From contig NZ_WHLY01000002.1 of assembly GCF_009296315.1 (NCBI RefSeq), positions 124,001 through 188,000 of the forward strand: a DNA stretch of 64,000 nucleotides, read 5' to 3'. The notes under the pieces were generated by a model, which did no database searches, was not told the DNA's origin, and worked only from the letters and a program-made list of their open reading frames with translations. The stretch is from Salmonirosea aquatica (GTDB lineage: Bacteria > Bacteroidota > Bacteroidia > Cytophagales > Spirosomataceae). This document shows positions 9,021-16,614 of the stretch, in pieces. Numbering within the stretch: the first letter of the stretch is position 1; every line of letters starts with the position of its first letter. The position numbers were made by a program, and so were the translations under genes.

Positions 9021-9270
9021 ATACTTGGTTCAGTTGTCTAAAAAAGCCCAAAAGCAATTAGACAAATTGCCTGATTCTGTTGCTGATCCTATCCTGAGGG
9101 CAATCTATTCTCTAGAAAGCGAGCCACGTCCATTCGGCTTCAAAAAGCTGAAAGGCAGAGACGGTTACCGTATCCGAATCGGAAACTATCGGGTCATCTA
9201 CGAGGTAATCGACTCTCTGCTCATTGTTGAAGTGATCACGTTAGGACACCGGAAAGATATTTATGAATAA
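9013..9270 (+). CDS. RelE/ParE-family toxin
   Basis: This is an 85-residue basic protein with the RelE fold signature: AQKQLDKLP in the first helix, then PFGFKKLKGRDGYRIRIGNYRVIY and a closing VITLGHRKDIYE. RelE-type members cut mRNA on the ribosome; ParE-type members poison gyrase. The GxYRxRxGxYRVIY pattern and the final HRKDIY fit RelE better. It overlaps the antitoxin at its start and the convergent membrane-protein gene by 35 bp at its end. All expected basic residues are present, so the toxin looks intact. Confidence 0.9.
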   Translation: MAKYLVQLSKKAQKQLDKLPDSVADPILRAIYSLESEPRPFGFKKLKGRDGYRIRIGNYRVIYEVIDSLLIVEVITLGHRKDIYE

Positions 9271-9718
9271 ATGACCCAAAGGTACCTGCCACTTTGGTTA
9301 AGTATAAAGTAAGGATAAAGCAGAAAAGTATGATAGACAAGTTGAACAAAGCCCGGACAATCCATTTCTTTTCTGTGAAGTTATGATTTAGAAGTCGGGT
9401 GATTAGAACGGCTGACCCCATCAATAAAAACCAGATGGTGAAAAACCAGGAGGTACTTCCACGAAACAGCAGTGTGACCAGATCATGCAGCAAGCCACAA
9501 ACACAGAAAGTGATCAGTAAGGAGACCGACTTAGAGAAATAAACCCGGCTGGGTCTGAATACTTTTTGCCCCAGATAATAGCCAAAAATTGGATTCCAGT
9601 ACTTCCAGAATGTTGAAAAATTTTTAGCGCCCAGGGAACGATACAAATTGTTTCTCAAAGAGCGGGGACTACTCATAGGTACCCCATTCCTTTTCTTGAC
9701 ATACTCGGCTAAGGTCAT
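9236..9718 (-). CDS. Small membrane protein resembling an MBOAT acyltransferase core
   Basis: The 160-residue protein has about three hydrophobic segments (roughly 62-85, 89-108, 122-145). The order NFSTFWKYWN ... GLLHDLVTL recalls the FWxxW and GLxH(G/D) motifs of membrane-bound O-acyltransferases, whose catalytic His lies in a membrane segment. At 160 residues it is much shorter than the usual MBOAT length of about 400, so it may be a truncated remnant or an unrelated protein. Its 3' end overlaps the toxin gene. The region is more AT-rich than the flanking core genes. Confidence 0.5.
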   Translation of the reverse strand: MTLAEYVKKRNGVPMSSPRSLRNNLYRSLGAKNFSTFWKYWNPIFGYYLGQKVFRPSRVYFSKSVSLLITFCVCGLLHDLVTLLFRGSTSWFFTIWFLLMGSAVLITRLLNHNFTEKKWIVRALFNLSIILFCFILTLYLTKVAGTFGSFIHKYLSGVLT

Positions 9719-9736
9719 TTTTTTGTAGGTTGTGCT

Positions 9737-9946
9737 CTACTCTTCCCACACTTCCACCGGCGCAATTCTCTCCGCCGTCAGCCCATAGAGCGCGTTGATG
9801 AGCTGGTCTATTTCGGCTTCGAGAGCCGAAGTTTCGGCGGTGGGATCAGGATTTTTTGGGTCTGATTGACGATTTACTGAAATACGCCGGATTCTTTTTC
9901 TCGTTTTAAGTTGCTTTACGAAAAGTGATGAGCATAAATAGTCCAA
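9737..9946 (-). pseudogene. Decayed C-terminus of a DNA methyltransferase, copy 2
   Basis: The minus-strand frame ends with EAEIDQLINALYGLTAERIA, the same methyltransferase tail as the scrap at 8630-8735, followed by a stop at 9737. Upstream residues (VNRQSDPKNPDPTAETSALE) could belong to the parent gene; beyond about 9890 the frame runs into the DUF7010-like gene. No catalytic motif such as NPPY is present, so this is a remnant and not an active enzyme. Confidence 0.55.
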
Positions 9947-10478
9947 AAGAAATTTCGATAAGCGAACCCGTCATGGCCGAACCCAGGGATTTTATGCCAA
10001 AACCAAACAATAAGTAGGCCGAAATTCCCAAAATACCTCCTAAAATCCAGTAAAGTCTATTCCCGTAGATAGAGGCAAAAGTCAGATATCTTCCCCCAAT
10101 AATTAGCAGCATAGCCTGAAAAAACCATTCACTATGTTGTAATGAAAGTCCGAAAGCAAGCGGCAAACACATCAGCATGAATATGGTGCCTTCCATAGCT
10201 AAGTTAGCCAACGGATTCCCTTCGGTATGCGTACCCTTTTGACCCAATATTTTAGCCAGAACTACGCTCAACGGGTAGATAAACATTCCACCAATCAAAA
10301 GTGTCCAAATACCATATTTATCGGAAAACTTAAAAACCACCAGGGCTGATATAAGCCAGATAAAGCCTGAAACAATGATACCCACAGAGCCATTGGCATA
10401 ACCTGCCCGCATATCGCTTTGCGCGTGACTTATTGTCTCGATTTGGTTGGTTTGATCGCTTGATTTACTCTTGTCCAT
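9906..10478 (-). CDS. DUF7010-like integral membrane protein
   Basis: The 190-residue protein has about five or six membrane segments after a polar N-terminus (SHAQSDMRAGYANGSVGIIV). Size, the N-terminal AQxxMRxxYxxGxxG pattern and alternating hydrophobic blocks recall the DUF7010 family, which has no established function. The identification is from memory of the family and moderate only. Its 3' end overlaps the methyltransferase remnant by 41 bp. Base composition is lower in GC than the surrounding core genes, and it contains no GGTACC. Confidence 0.6.
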   Translation of the reverse strand: MDKSKSSDQTNQIETISHAQSDMRAGYANGSVGIIVSGFIWLISALVVFKFSDKYGIWTLLIGGMFIYPLSVVLAKILGQKGTHTEGNPLANLAMEGTIFMLMCLPLAFGLSLQHSEWFFQAMLLIIGGRYLTFASIYGNRLYWILGGILGISAYLLFGFGIKSLGSAMTGSLIEISFGLFMLITFRKAT

Positions 10479-11116
10479 ACGTTAAAAAGGATAGTCGTTG
10501 CTTTAAAGTGGTACAAGTTCTGATGCAATGGCGGGGTCGAGGGATTTGGTTGGCGTCTTGGCGGTGAGGAGCATGGTGGAGTTTGGGAGGGGTAGGTATC
10601 AGATAGGCAAGGTACGGTAGGTTTGAACCATGTGCAAACTGTGGTACGGGCATCTTGCCTGTCTTTGCCAAGGTGGGTTCCATCAATGAAACATTTCCCT
10701 ACCCCGACCGCCACTCCTTCACCCAATATACTTTATGTTCCTGGTCTTCCAATCCTCCATAAATCAGCGTCCTCTCTCCATGTGCTTGTGGCACCAGGGC
10801 TTGCAGGTAAGGCCAGTGTCCGAGTAATTTTCTGGGTAGACTTGTTTGAATTATCCAGCCTTCAACCTTGAAATATCTGGCCATTGACTTTGAATTATCT
10901 GCCTCCCAACTTTGAAATATCCGATTTTAGTGCGCACGGCCTTTCACGGTATGAACATCCACCTAGTCCAACGCCCGAATCTCCGCACCTCACCGTGAGA
11001 ATCTGAGAAAAAATGGAACATGCAGGGCGAAGGTACCTGCTTGTTTTCCCAAACATTATTCGCTAGATTTGGTTGGCAATGAAATACTTATCGGGTAGAC
11101 CGTTAGCAACAATCCT
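10479..11116. other. 638-nt intergenic region with gene debris
   Basis: No intact gene is evident. On the minus strand, 10699-10884 encodes 61 residues ending TLIYGGLEDQEHKVYWVKEW. This resembles the C-terminus of DUF4143-type AAA+ ATPases (YGG...VxxW) and may be a scrap of one. At 10646-10662 an imperfect inverted repeat reads acgggca-tct-tgcctgt. The stretch 9683-11031 contains no GGTACC, against a typical spacing of about 400 bp elsewhere. The promoter of the following gene must lie near its right end. Confidence 0.45.
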
Positions 11117-12391
11117 ATGGTACAGAAATCACGAAACAGAGCGCGGGGTATGGGAACGATACTGCTCCTCTTGTTGACCTCCATCAGTTATGCCAATTAT
11201 ATCCTGATCCCGATGGACGACCGACAGGCCAACCACCTGAAGGCGTACGGCATTGCCTATTCGGTGCTTAAAGATGGACTTGACCTGGACTGGCTGCTCA
11301 ATTACCGCGGGGGCAGCTACCTCATCAAATCGGTATCGACCATCGAAAAGGAATGCCGCGTACGGGGGGTAACTTACGAAATGATTTCCGACGCCAAAGC
11401 CGCCGCTATTTTGACAGAAATCGCAGTACCGGAAATTAACATGGAAGCCGTGAAACTGCACAAAGCCGCGCGGATCGCGGTCTATTCGCCGATCAAGATT
11501 GGCCCGGCCACCTTTGAGTACAACGACGCCGTGCTGCTGGCGCTCAAATACGCCGAGATACCCTTTGAGGTAGTCTACGACCAGGAAATTCTGGATGGCG
11601 ACCTGGCCAAGTACGACTGGCTGCACCTGCACCACGAGGATTTTACGGGGCAGTTTGGCCGGAACCTGCGGCGCATGTCGCAGGAGGACATCCGGGCGCA
11701 GGAAGATATCGCCAAAAAATACAACTTCGCCAAAGTGTCGCAAATGAAGCTGGCGGTAGCCAAAAAAATCAAGGAATTCTGCGCGGGTGGGGGGTACCTG
11801 TTCGCGATGTGTTCCGGTGCCGAAACGTTCGACATTGCTCTGGCCGCCGAAGGTGTCGACATAGTGGATGCCCAATTTGATGGTGATGGCATCGATCCCA
11901 AAGCCCAATCCAAGCTGGATTTTGATAAAACCTTCGCCTTCGAAAATTTTGAATTACAACTCGACAACGGCTACGGCGGCATGTGGTTTTCCGACATCAA
12001 CGCTTCGATGGGTAGCTATGGGTTCGGCGAATCCGAGGATGTTTTTTCCTTGTTCGATTTCTCGGCCAAATGGGATGTAATCCCCGCCATGCTGGTGCAG
12101 AACCATGAGTTTCAGATTCGCGAATTCAGTGGACAGACCTCGGCTTTTACCAAACGCACCGTCAAATCCAATGTGCTGGTGATGGGGCAAAGCAAAGCGT
12201 CGGATAGGTACCTTTACGGAGAAATCGGCTCGGGACAGTGGACATTCTATGGCGGGCACGATCCCGAAGGGCGGCGCGGCGGCCACCGCATGAATACCGA
12301 CCTCAATCTGTATCCCCACTCCCCGGGGTACCGCCTCATCCTGAATAACGTACTGTTTCCTTCGGCCAAGAAGAAAAAGCGAAAAACTTAA
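11117..12391 (+). CDS. Secreted protein of the Bacteroidota 'asparagine synthetase B'-labelled family
   Basis: The 424-residue protein starts with a signal peptide (TILLLLLTSISYA) followed by NYILIPMDDRQANHLKAYG. This is the hallmark of a Bacteroidota family often labelled asparagine synthetase B. I see neither a class-II glutamine amidotransferase N-terminus nor an AsnB ATP-binding SGGxDS loop, so that label is doubtful. FAMCSGAETFDIALAAEG and WLHLHHEDF look like elements of a class-I glutamine-amidotransferase-like fold. The lysine-rich tail (KKKKRKT) is unusual. The gene stands alone between the accessory islet and the Mla operon and is followed by two hairpins. Real function unknown. Confidence 0.7.
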   Translation: MVQKSRNRARGMGTILLLLLTSISYANYILIPMDDRQANHLKAYGIAYSVLKDGLDLDWLLNYRGGSYLIKSVSTIEKECRVRGVTYEMISDAKAAAILTEIAVPEINMEAVKLHKAARIAVYSPIKIGPATFEYNDAVLLALKYAEIPFEVVYDQEILDGDLAKYDWLHLHHEDFTGQFGRNLRRMSQEDIRAQEDIAKKYNFAKVSQMKLAVAKKIKEFCAGGGYLFAMCSGAETFDIALAAEGVDIVDAQFDGDGIDPKAQSKLDFDKTFAFENFELQLDNGYGGMWFSDINASMGSYGFGESEDVFSLFDFSAKWDVIPAMLVQNHEFQIREFSGQTSAFTKRTVKSNVLVMGQSKASDRYLYGEIGSGQWTFYGGHDPEGRRGGHRMNTDLNLYPHSPGYRLILNNVLFPSAKKKKRKT

Positions 12392-12405
12392 TTGAGTTGA
12401 CAGTT

Positions 12406-12439
12406 GACAGTACCGCTTGATAAATCAAGCGGTACTGTC
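12406..12439. terminator. Perfect 15-bp hairpin after the secreted-protein gene
   Basis: gacagtaccgcttga - taaa - tcaagcggtactgtc forms a perfect 15-bp stem with a 4-nt loop, starting 14 nt after the upstream stop codon. The downstream tract (TATTTA) is only weakly U-rich, so it may be an RNA-stabilising hairpin as much as a terminator. Confidence 0.6.
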
Positions 12440-12504
12440 TATTTAGGCAGTAGATCAAAAAATAGAACAATTGCCTCAAGCTTTAGTAGCCTGGGGATGA
12501 CGAA

Positions 12505-12545
12505 TAAAAAAGCCCCAGCTTTCGGCCTGGGGCTTTTTATTTTTT
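12505..12545. terminator. Bidirectional rho-independent terminator
   Basis: An A-run leads into AGCCCCAG, loop CTTTCGGC, CTGGGGCT and TTTTTATTTTTT. The stem is GC-rich with U-tracts on both strands and sits between convergent genes, so it can end transcription of the plus-strand secreted-protein gene and of the minus-strand Mla operon. Confidence 0.9.
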
Positions 12546-12555
12546 CACTTTCAAC

Positions 12556-13596
12556 TCATTGAACTACCTGCGCTTTCAGCTGGATCGAATCGACCACTAC
12601 TTTCTCTTTTTCAGCTCGCTTTTCCTGTTTCCGGAAAAAACCACGCAGCAGGAAATTGTGTTGCAGGGCTTCCATGCTTTCGTCCAGTTTTTCCGAGCTA
12701 CTTTCCAGATTCTGGATCGTGGTTTTGATATCGGTAGCCGTATTTTCGTCACGAAGCAGCAAACCAACGGCATTATTCTTGTTATTAGCAAGGTCGTTGG
12801 ACAGCTCCTGGGTAGTCTGCTTCAGGCCTGCCACCATGGCACGGGCCGTGGCGGCGGTTTCATTGAGTTCCGATACCGTACGCCGCACATTGGCCATGAT
12901 CAGCGTATCCGTTACCACGTCATTGGCGAGTCCGCCTGGTTTGTTGAGCTTGGCCGTGTAGGCGTTCAGCGAGGTAGTCATCGTCTGGGCCTGATTGGCC
13001 GCCCGCTGCAACGATGCCATCGTCACTTCCAGGTTTTTGTACAAATCTTCATCGGCCAGCAGCTTACCCACCGACCCTTCGCCCTTACGGATCCTGCTGC
13101 TGATTTCCTTGAAATCATCCGTAATGGCCAGGATGTTTTTGTTATTGGCTTGCAGGGTATTCATAATATCTTCCTGGCTGTCTTCTTTCTTGACCCGAAG
13201 CACATCGCCATCCTGAATCGGCTCGGCCTTGGTGGTACCCCCTTCAATCACCACAATTTTGTTTCCGATCAGACCGTCGGTACTGATTTTAACCTGGGCA
13301 TCCTTGCGGATATACTGCTGTGATTTTTCTTCGATGTTGAGAATAACCTCTACCTGAGAGTCGCCATAAAAGTGGATGTCTTTCACGGTACCTACCTTCA
13401 CCCCCGAAAACCAGATATTATTCCCGGCTTTGAGGCCGTTCACATCGTCAAATATGGATTTGGCTTCAATTTTTGACACAAAGGATTTTCGCATGCCCCC
13501 TATGGTCAGTACACCCGCTACAAAAATGATCAGGCCGATCAGGACGAACAAACCAACCGTTACGGCACGTCGCTGGGGATTAGGTACTTTACTCAT
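12556..13596 (-). CDS. mlaD: MlaD-like MCE-domain lipid-binding protein
   Basis: This is a substrate-binding component of an Mla-type phospholipid transporter, 346 residues. One N-terminal membrane anchor (VTVGLFVLIGLIIFVAGVLTI) precedes a single MCE domain at about 38-115 (FDDVNGLKAGNNIWFSGVKV, STDGLIGNKIVVIEGG). A long helical tail rich in Ala/Asn/Thr and a basic end follow. The tail is longer than in E. coli MlaD, as is usual in Bacteroidota, and may form a coiled-coil channel. It follows the ATPase gene by 117 nt on the same strand and ends at the bidirectional terminator. Confidence 0.9.
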   Translation of the reverse strand: MSKVPNPQRRAVTVGLFVLIGLIIFVAGVLTIGGMRKSFVSKIEAKSIFDDVNGLKAGNNIWFSGVKVGTVKDIHFYGDSQVEVILNIEEKSQQYIRKDAQVKISTDGLIGNKIVVIEGGTTKAEPIQDGDVLRVKKEDSQEDIMNTLQANNKNILAITDDFKEISSRIRKGEGSVGKLLADEDLYKNLEVTMASLQRAANQAQTMTTSLNAYTAKLNKPGGLANDVVTDTLIMANVRRTVSELNETAATARAMVAGLKQTTQELSNDLANNKNNAVGLLLRDENTATDIKTTIQNLESSSEKLDESMEALQHNFLLRGFFRKQEKRAEKEKVVVDSIQLKAQVVQ

Positions 13597-13605
13597 ATTT
13601 AGTTT

Positions 13606-13630
13606 AGTTCTTAGTTTGAGTTCTTAGTTT
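13606..13630. repeat. 12-bp tandem duplication
   Basis: agttcttagttt occurs twice, separated by one g, just upstream of the mlaD start in the spacer after the ATPase gene. It lies in AT-rich DNA. It could be a slippage product; no function is apparent. Confidence 0.5.
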
Positions 13631-13713
13631 CAGGATCCGTGTTTGGAGTTCAGAAGGGGTTGCCATTGCATTGGGGTTTTAAAAGAAAAACCCTGTGCCT
13701 TAGGCCCTCTTTT

Positions 13714-14514
13714 TCACACTTCATTCTCCGTAAAATTATAGTCGTAAAAACTTTTGATGCGCTCATCGTCGGTGCTGAAAACCTCTTCAAAGGTACCCAC
13801 CTTGGCAAAGGTACCATCCAGCAACATCGCCAGGCGGTCGCCCGTCATTTTGGCGCAGGTCAGGTCGTGGGTAATCAGGATCGAACTGGTGTGGTACTTT
13901 TCCTTCACTTCGTTGATAAGCTCATTGATCTCGATGCAGGTGGTAGGGTCGAGACCGGCGGTAGGTTCGTCGTAGAGCATGATGTCGGGATTCATGATCA
14001 GGGTGCGGGCAATACCGATCCGCTTGCGCTGTCCGCCCGAGAGTTCCGACGGCATTTGGTTGATCGTGCGGGCCAACCCCACCGATTCAAGTACCTCTTC
14101 GACGGACTTATTGATTTCGGCCCGGCTGAGGTTTTTCACATTCCGCACCAGCGGAAATTCCAGGTTTTCGCGAACCGTCATACTGTCGTACAGCGCGCTA
14201 TTCTGGAAAGAAAATCCAATTTTCATCCGTAGTTCGCGCAGTTGTTTTTCATCCAGCTCACCTACCTCCTGCCCCAGTACCTTCACACTACCCCGATCCG
14301 CTTTCAGAAGTCCGGAAATAATCTTAATCAAGACCGACTTTCCTGTCCCCGAACGTCCGAGTACCACTACATTTTCTCCTTTATTCACATCCAGGTCAAT
14401 ACCCTTCAATACGTGCAAATCGCCGAACGATTTGTACAGATCCCGGATCGCAATAACCGGTCCGTTTTCAATCGCTGGTTCAGCCGTTTTAGTATTCTTT
14501 CTTGTCTTCATCAT
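13714..14514 (-). CDS. mlaF: MlaF-like ABC transporter ATPase
   Basis: This is the ATP-hydrolysing subunit of the Mla lipid transporter, 266 residues. Walker A is GRSGTGKSVLIK (GxSGxGKS), the Q-loop lies in FSFQNSALYDSMTV, the signature is LSGGQRKRIGIA, Walker B is IMLYDEPTAGLDP and the H-loop His is in ITHDL. The SALYDSMTV segment is characteristic of MlaF/Ttg2A. The start overlaps the stop of the permease gene (ATGA), so the two are translationally coupled. Confidence 0.95.
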   Translation of the reverse strand: MMKTRKNTKTAEPAIENGPVIAIRDLYKSFGDLHVLKGIDLDVNKGENVVVLGRSGTGKSVLIKIISGLLKADRGSVKVLGQEVGELDEKQLRELRMKIGFSFQNSALYDSMTVRENLEFPLVRNVKNLSRAEINKSVEEVLESVGLARTINQMPSELSGGQRKRIGIARTLIMNPDIMLYDEPTAGLDPTTCIEINELINEVKEKYHTSSILITHDLTCAKMTGDRLAMLLDGTFAKVGTFEEVFSTDDERIKSFYDYNFTENEV

Positions 14515-15296
14515 CTAAACCAGTTGGTTACCTGCACGATAGCTACTTCTTCCATAAAAATCAGAAACATGGACAGTACCACCGAAGCGTTGGCCGCCCT
14601 ACCTACCCCCTGGGTACCCTGGCTGGCGTTGTAGCCCTTGTAACAACCCACCATACCAATGGTGAAGCCGTAACAGATCGCTTTGATAAGTGCGGAGTTG
14701 ATATCCAGAAAGGTGATTTGTTCAAAGGCGCTCTTGAAAAAAGCCACGATATTGGTTTCTTCATTCAGGGTCACATCCAGGAATGAACCCATCAGCCCCA
14801 CGATCGCACAGTAAAACGACAGGATCGGAATACTAATGGTGGTAGCGATCACCCGTGTCACGACCAGAAATTTGAAGGGATTCACGGCGGATACCTCCAT
14901 GGCGTCGATTTGTTCGGTCACGCGCATGGAACCCAGCTCGGCGCCGATGCTCGATCCGACCCGCCCGGCGCTGATCAGCGACGTAATGAGCGGAGCCAGC
15001 GCCCGCACGATGGCAATGGAAACCAGCGAAGGGAGCCACGAGGTAGCTCCGAACTCCATCAGCGAAGGCCGCGATTGCTTGGTAAATACCATTCCCGTGA
15101 CGAATCCCGTGAGCGAAATTAGAGGAAGCGACTTATAGCCAATTTGGAAACATTGCCTTACAATCTCCTGAAATTCAGGCCTTCCTCGGAACAGTTCCCG
15201 AAAAAAACGCGTCATGAACTGCCATGCATCATAAAACATGAGCAGGTTTTCATCGATTCTTTTTGAAATTAGGGTGCTTTTGGTACTGGAACTCAT
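14511..15296 (-). CDS. mlaE: MlaE-like lipid transporter permease
   Basis: This is an integral membrane permease of the Mla system, 261 residues from the ATG at 15296. Family landmarks are FVTGMVFTKQSRPSLMEFGA, GRVGSSIGAELGSMRVTEQIDAM and the C-terminal AANASVVLSMFLIFMEEVAI helix. The frame is open to 15338, but residues before MSSSTKSTL look like leader. It is first in the mlaE-mlaF-mlaD order. No outer-membrane MlaA or periplasmic MlaC gene is nearby, which is usual for Bacteroidota. Confidence 0.93.
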   Translation of the reverse strand: MSSSTKSTLISKRIDENLLMFYDAWQFMTRFFRELFRGRPEFQEIVRQCFQIGYKSLPLISLTGFVTGMVFTKQSRPSLMEFGATSWLPSLVSIAIVRALAPLITSLISAGRVGSSIGAELGSMRVTEQIDAMEVSAVNPFKFLVVTRVIATTISIPILSFYCAIVGLMGSFLDVTLNEETNIVAFFKSAFEQITFLDINSALIKAICYGFTIGMVGCYKGYNASQGTQGVGRAANASVVLSMFLIFMEEVAIVQVTNWFR

Positions 15297-15375
15297 CAGG
15301 CTGGTCGGGGAGAATTCGTGGGCTGGTAATGAGGGCAAATATACAAATAGTGTGCCAGTGACCTCAACTCTGGAT

Positions 15376-16296
15376 TCAAGCGTATCGTTCCCGGAGCATC
15401 CGCATCATATATACGTTGATGGCCCACTGATCGGCCAGGGGTTGATTGGTGAAGGGTACCGTAGGTAAGTAATGCGGCGGACCAAACTCGGTGAGAATGG
15501 TCAGCGGTTGGCCGTTTTTTTTCTTATCGGCCACCACGGCATCCCACCAGGCCAGGTGCGCCTGCACGGCCTGCTCCCACTCCGGTGCCCGCGGATCATT
15601 GACCTGCGGGCCTTCGGGATGGCCTACCCGAGCGTGGATATGGCCCGCGCGGCTCAGCGCCAGCGCCACGGTTTCGGCCTGATCCTGCAAGAGCGATTCG
15701 TGGACATTGCACCAGTGCGAGATATCCAGCGTCAGGCGAAGCGCCGGATTTTGTTCCATAAAATTTCGGGCTATGTGCGCCGCGAACAGCATCCGGCTGC
15801 GATGGGTTTCGTGGAAAATCGGGATACCACTTTGCACCGAAGCCTGCGTGGTGTAATCGATGAAAGCTTTGTTTTGGTCGTACGAGAAGTAGTCGCGCCC
15901 GCTGTGGCAATTGATGTAGAGGGGTTTCAATTCCTTGAAGGTACTCGCGCCGTCGATGGCTTTTTTGAAAGCGGCCAAATGCGCCCCAAAATCGGACTGA
16001 CTGCCGCCGCAGAGGAAACCTACCTCCAGACCGTGCTTTTTCAGCGCCGCCACCATTTCTTTCCGGGCTTCGGGTTTGTCGGTCCACCAGAGTTCCAGTC
16101 CGTCGTAGCCTTCCTTTTTTACTGCCGCACAGAGTTCGTCAAGGGTACCCTGGTAGCCCCAGTTGGTGGCCAGAATTTTCAGGGAGAAGCCGGCGGCAGG
16201 TACCCCCTGCGGAGCAATCGGCCGGGCTGCCGCCTGCAAGGCGGGCAGAAGTCCGGTGGTGGCTAGGGTGGTGTTTACAAAATCTCTGCGTTTCAT
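15376..16296 (-). CDS. Secreted sugar phosphate isomerase/epimerase-like TIM barrel
   Basis: The 306-residue protein has a Tat-type leader (MKRRDFVNTTLATTGLLPAL) and an AP-endonuclease-2/xylose-isomerase-like TIM barrel. Likely metal-site residues are Glu in YDGLELWWTD, His in NCHSG, Glu/His in FHETHRSR, Asp/His in TLDISHW, His in GHIHARVGHPEG and Glu in LTEFGPP. Such exported proteins are common in Bacteroidota sugar metabolism, but no substrate can be assigned. It stands alone, 80 nt upstream of mlaE's start on the same strand. Confidence 0.85.
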   Translation of the reverse strand: MKRRDFVNTTLATTGLLPALQAAARPIAPQGVPAAGFSLKILATNWGYQGTLDELCAAVKKEGYDGLELWWTDKPEARKEMVAALKKHGLEVGFLCGGSQSDFGAHLAAFKKAIDGASTFKELKPLYINCHSGRDYFSYDQNKAFIDYTTQASVQSGIPIFHETHRSRMLFAAHIARNFMEQNPALRLTLDISHWCNVHESLLQDQAETVALALSRAGHIHARVGHPEGPQVNDPRAPEWEQAVQAHLAWWDAVVADKKKNGQPLTILTEFGPPHYLPTVPFTNQPLADQWAINVYMMRMLRERYA

Positions 16297-16614
16297 GGAG
16301 GTAAGGGCTTAGTAGCTGTTCAGGAACCCGGAGAGCCACGGCGCAGCCGAAAGGTACCCTTGTTCCCGACCACAAAGCTACTTTTTTTGCCGAAACTCAG
16401 CCACTTTGCGCAGAAATACTGAAAAGCGATATAAAAGCCATTGATAGGGAAAGTTGAGTTTTGAGAAGAATAGTAGTTAACTGAAAGTAGAAAGTACAAC
16501 ATCCAGGCTACTGCCGGCGAGAATAGTACCTAGCCGATTAGCTCGTAGAAAAACAAGAAGGCCGCTCCCAAACAAAGAAGCGGCCCTCTCATCATTCATC
16601 CCTTATCATTCTCT
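16297..16614. other. Intergenic region with a terminator at 16560-16585
   Basis: This 318-nt spacer contains ggccgct-cccaaacaaaga-agcggcc (16560-16585), whose minus-strand continuation is T-rich (cttcttgttttt). It should terminate the PQQ-propeller lipoprotein gene upstream on the minus strand. The rest is AT-leaning and presumably holds the promoter of the TIM-barrel gene. A short minus-strand frame at 16320-16502 shows no protein-like features. Confidence 0.6.
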
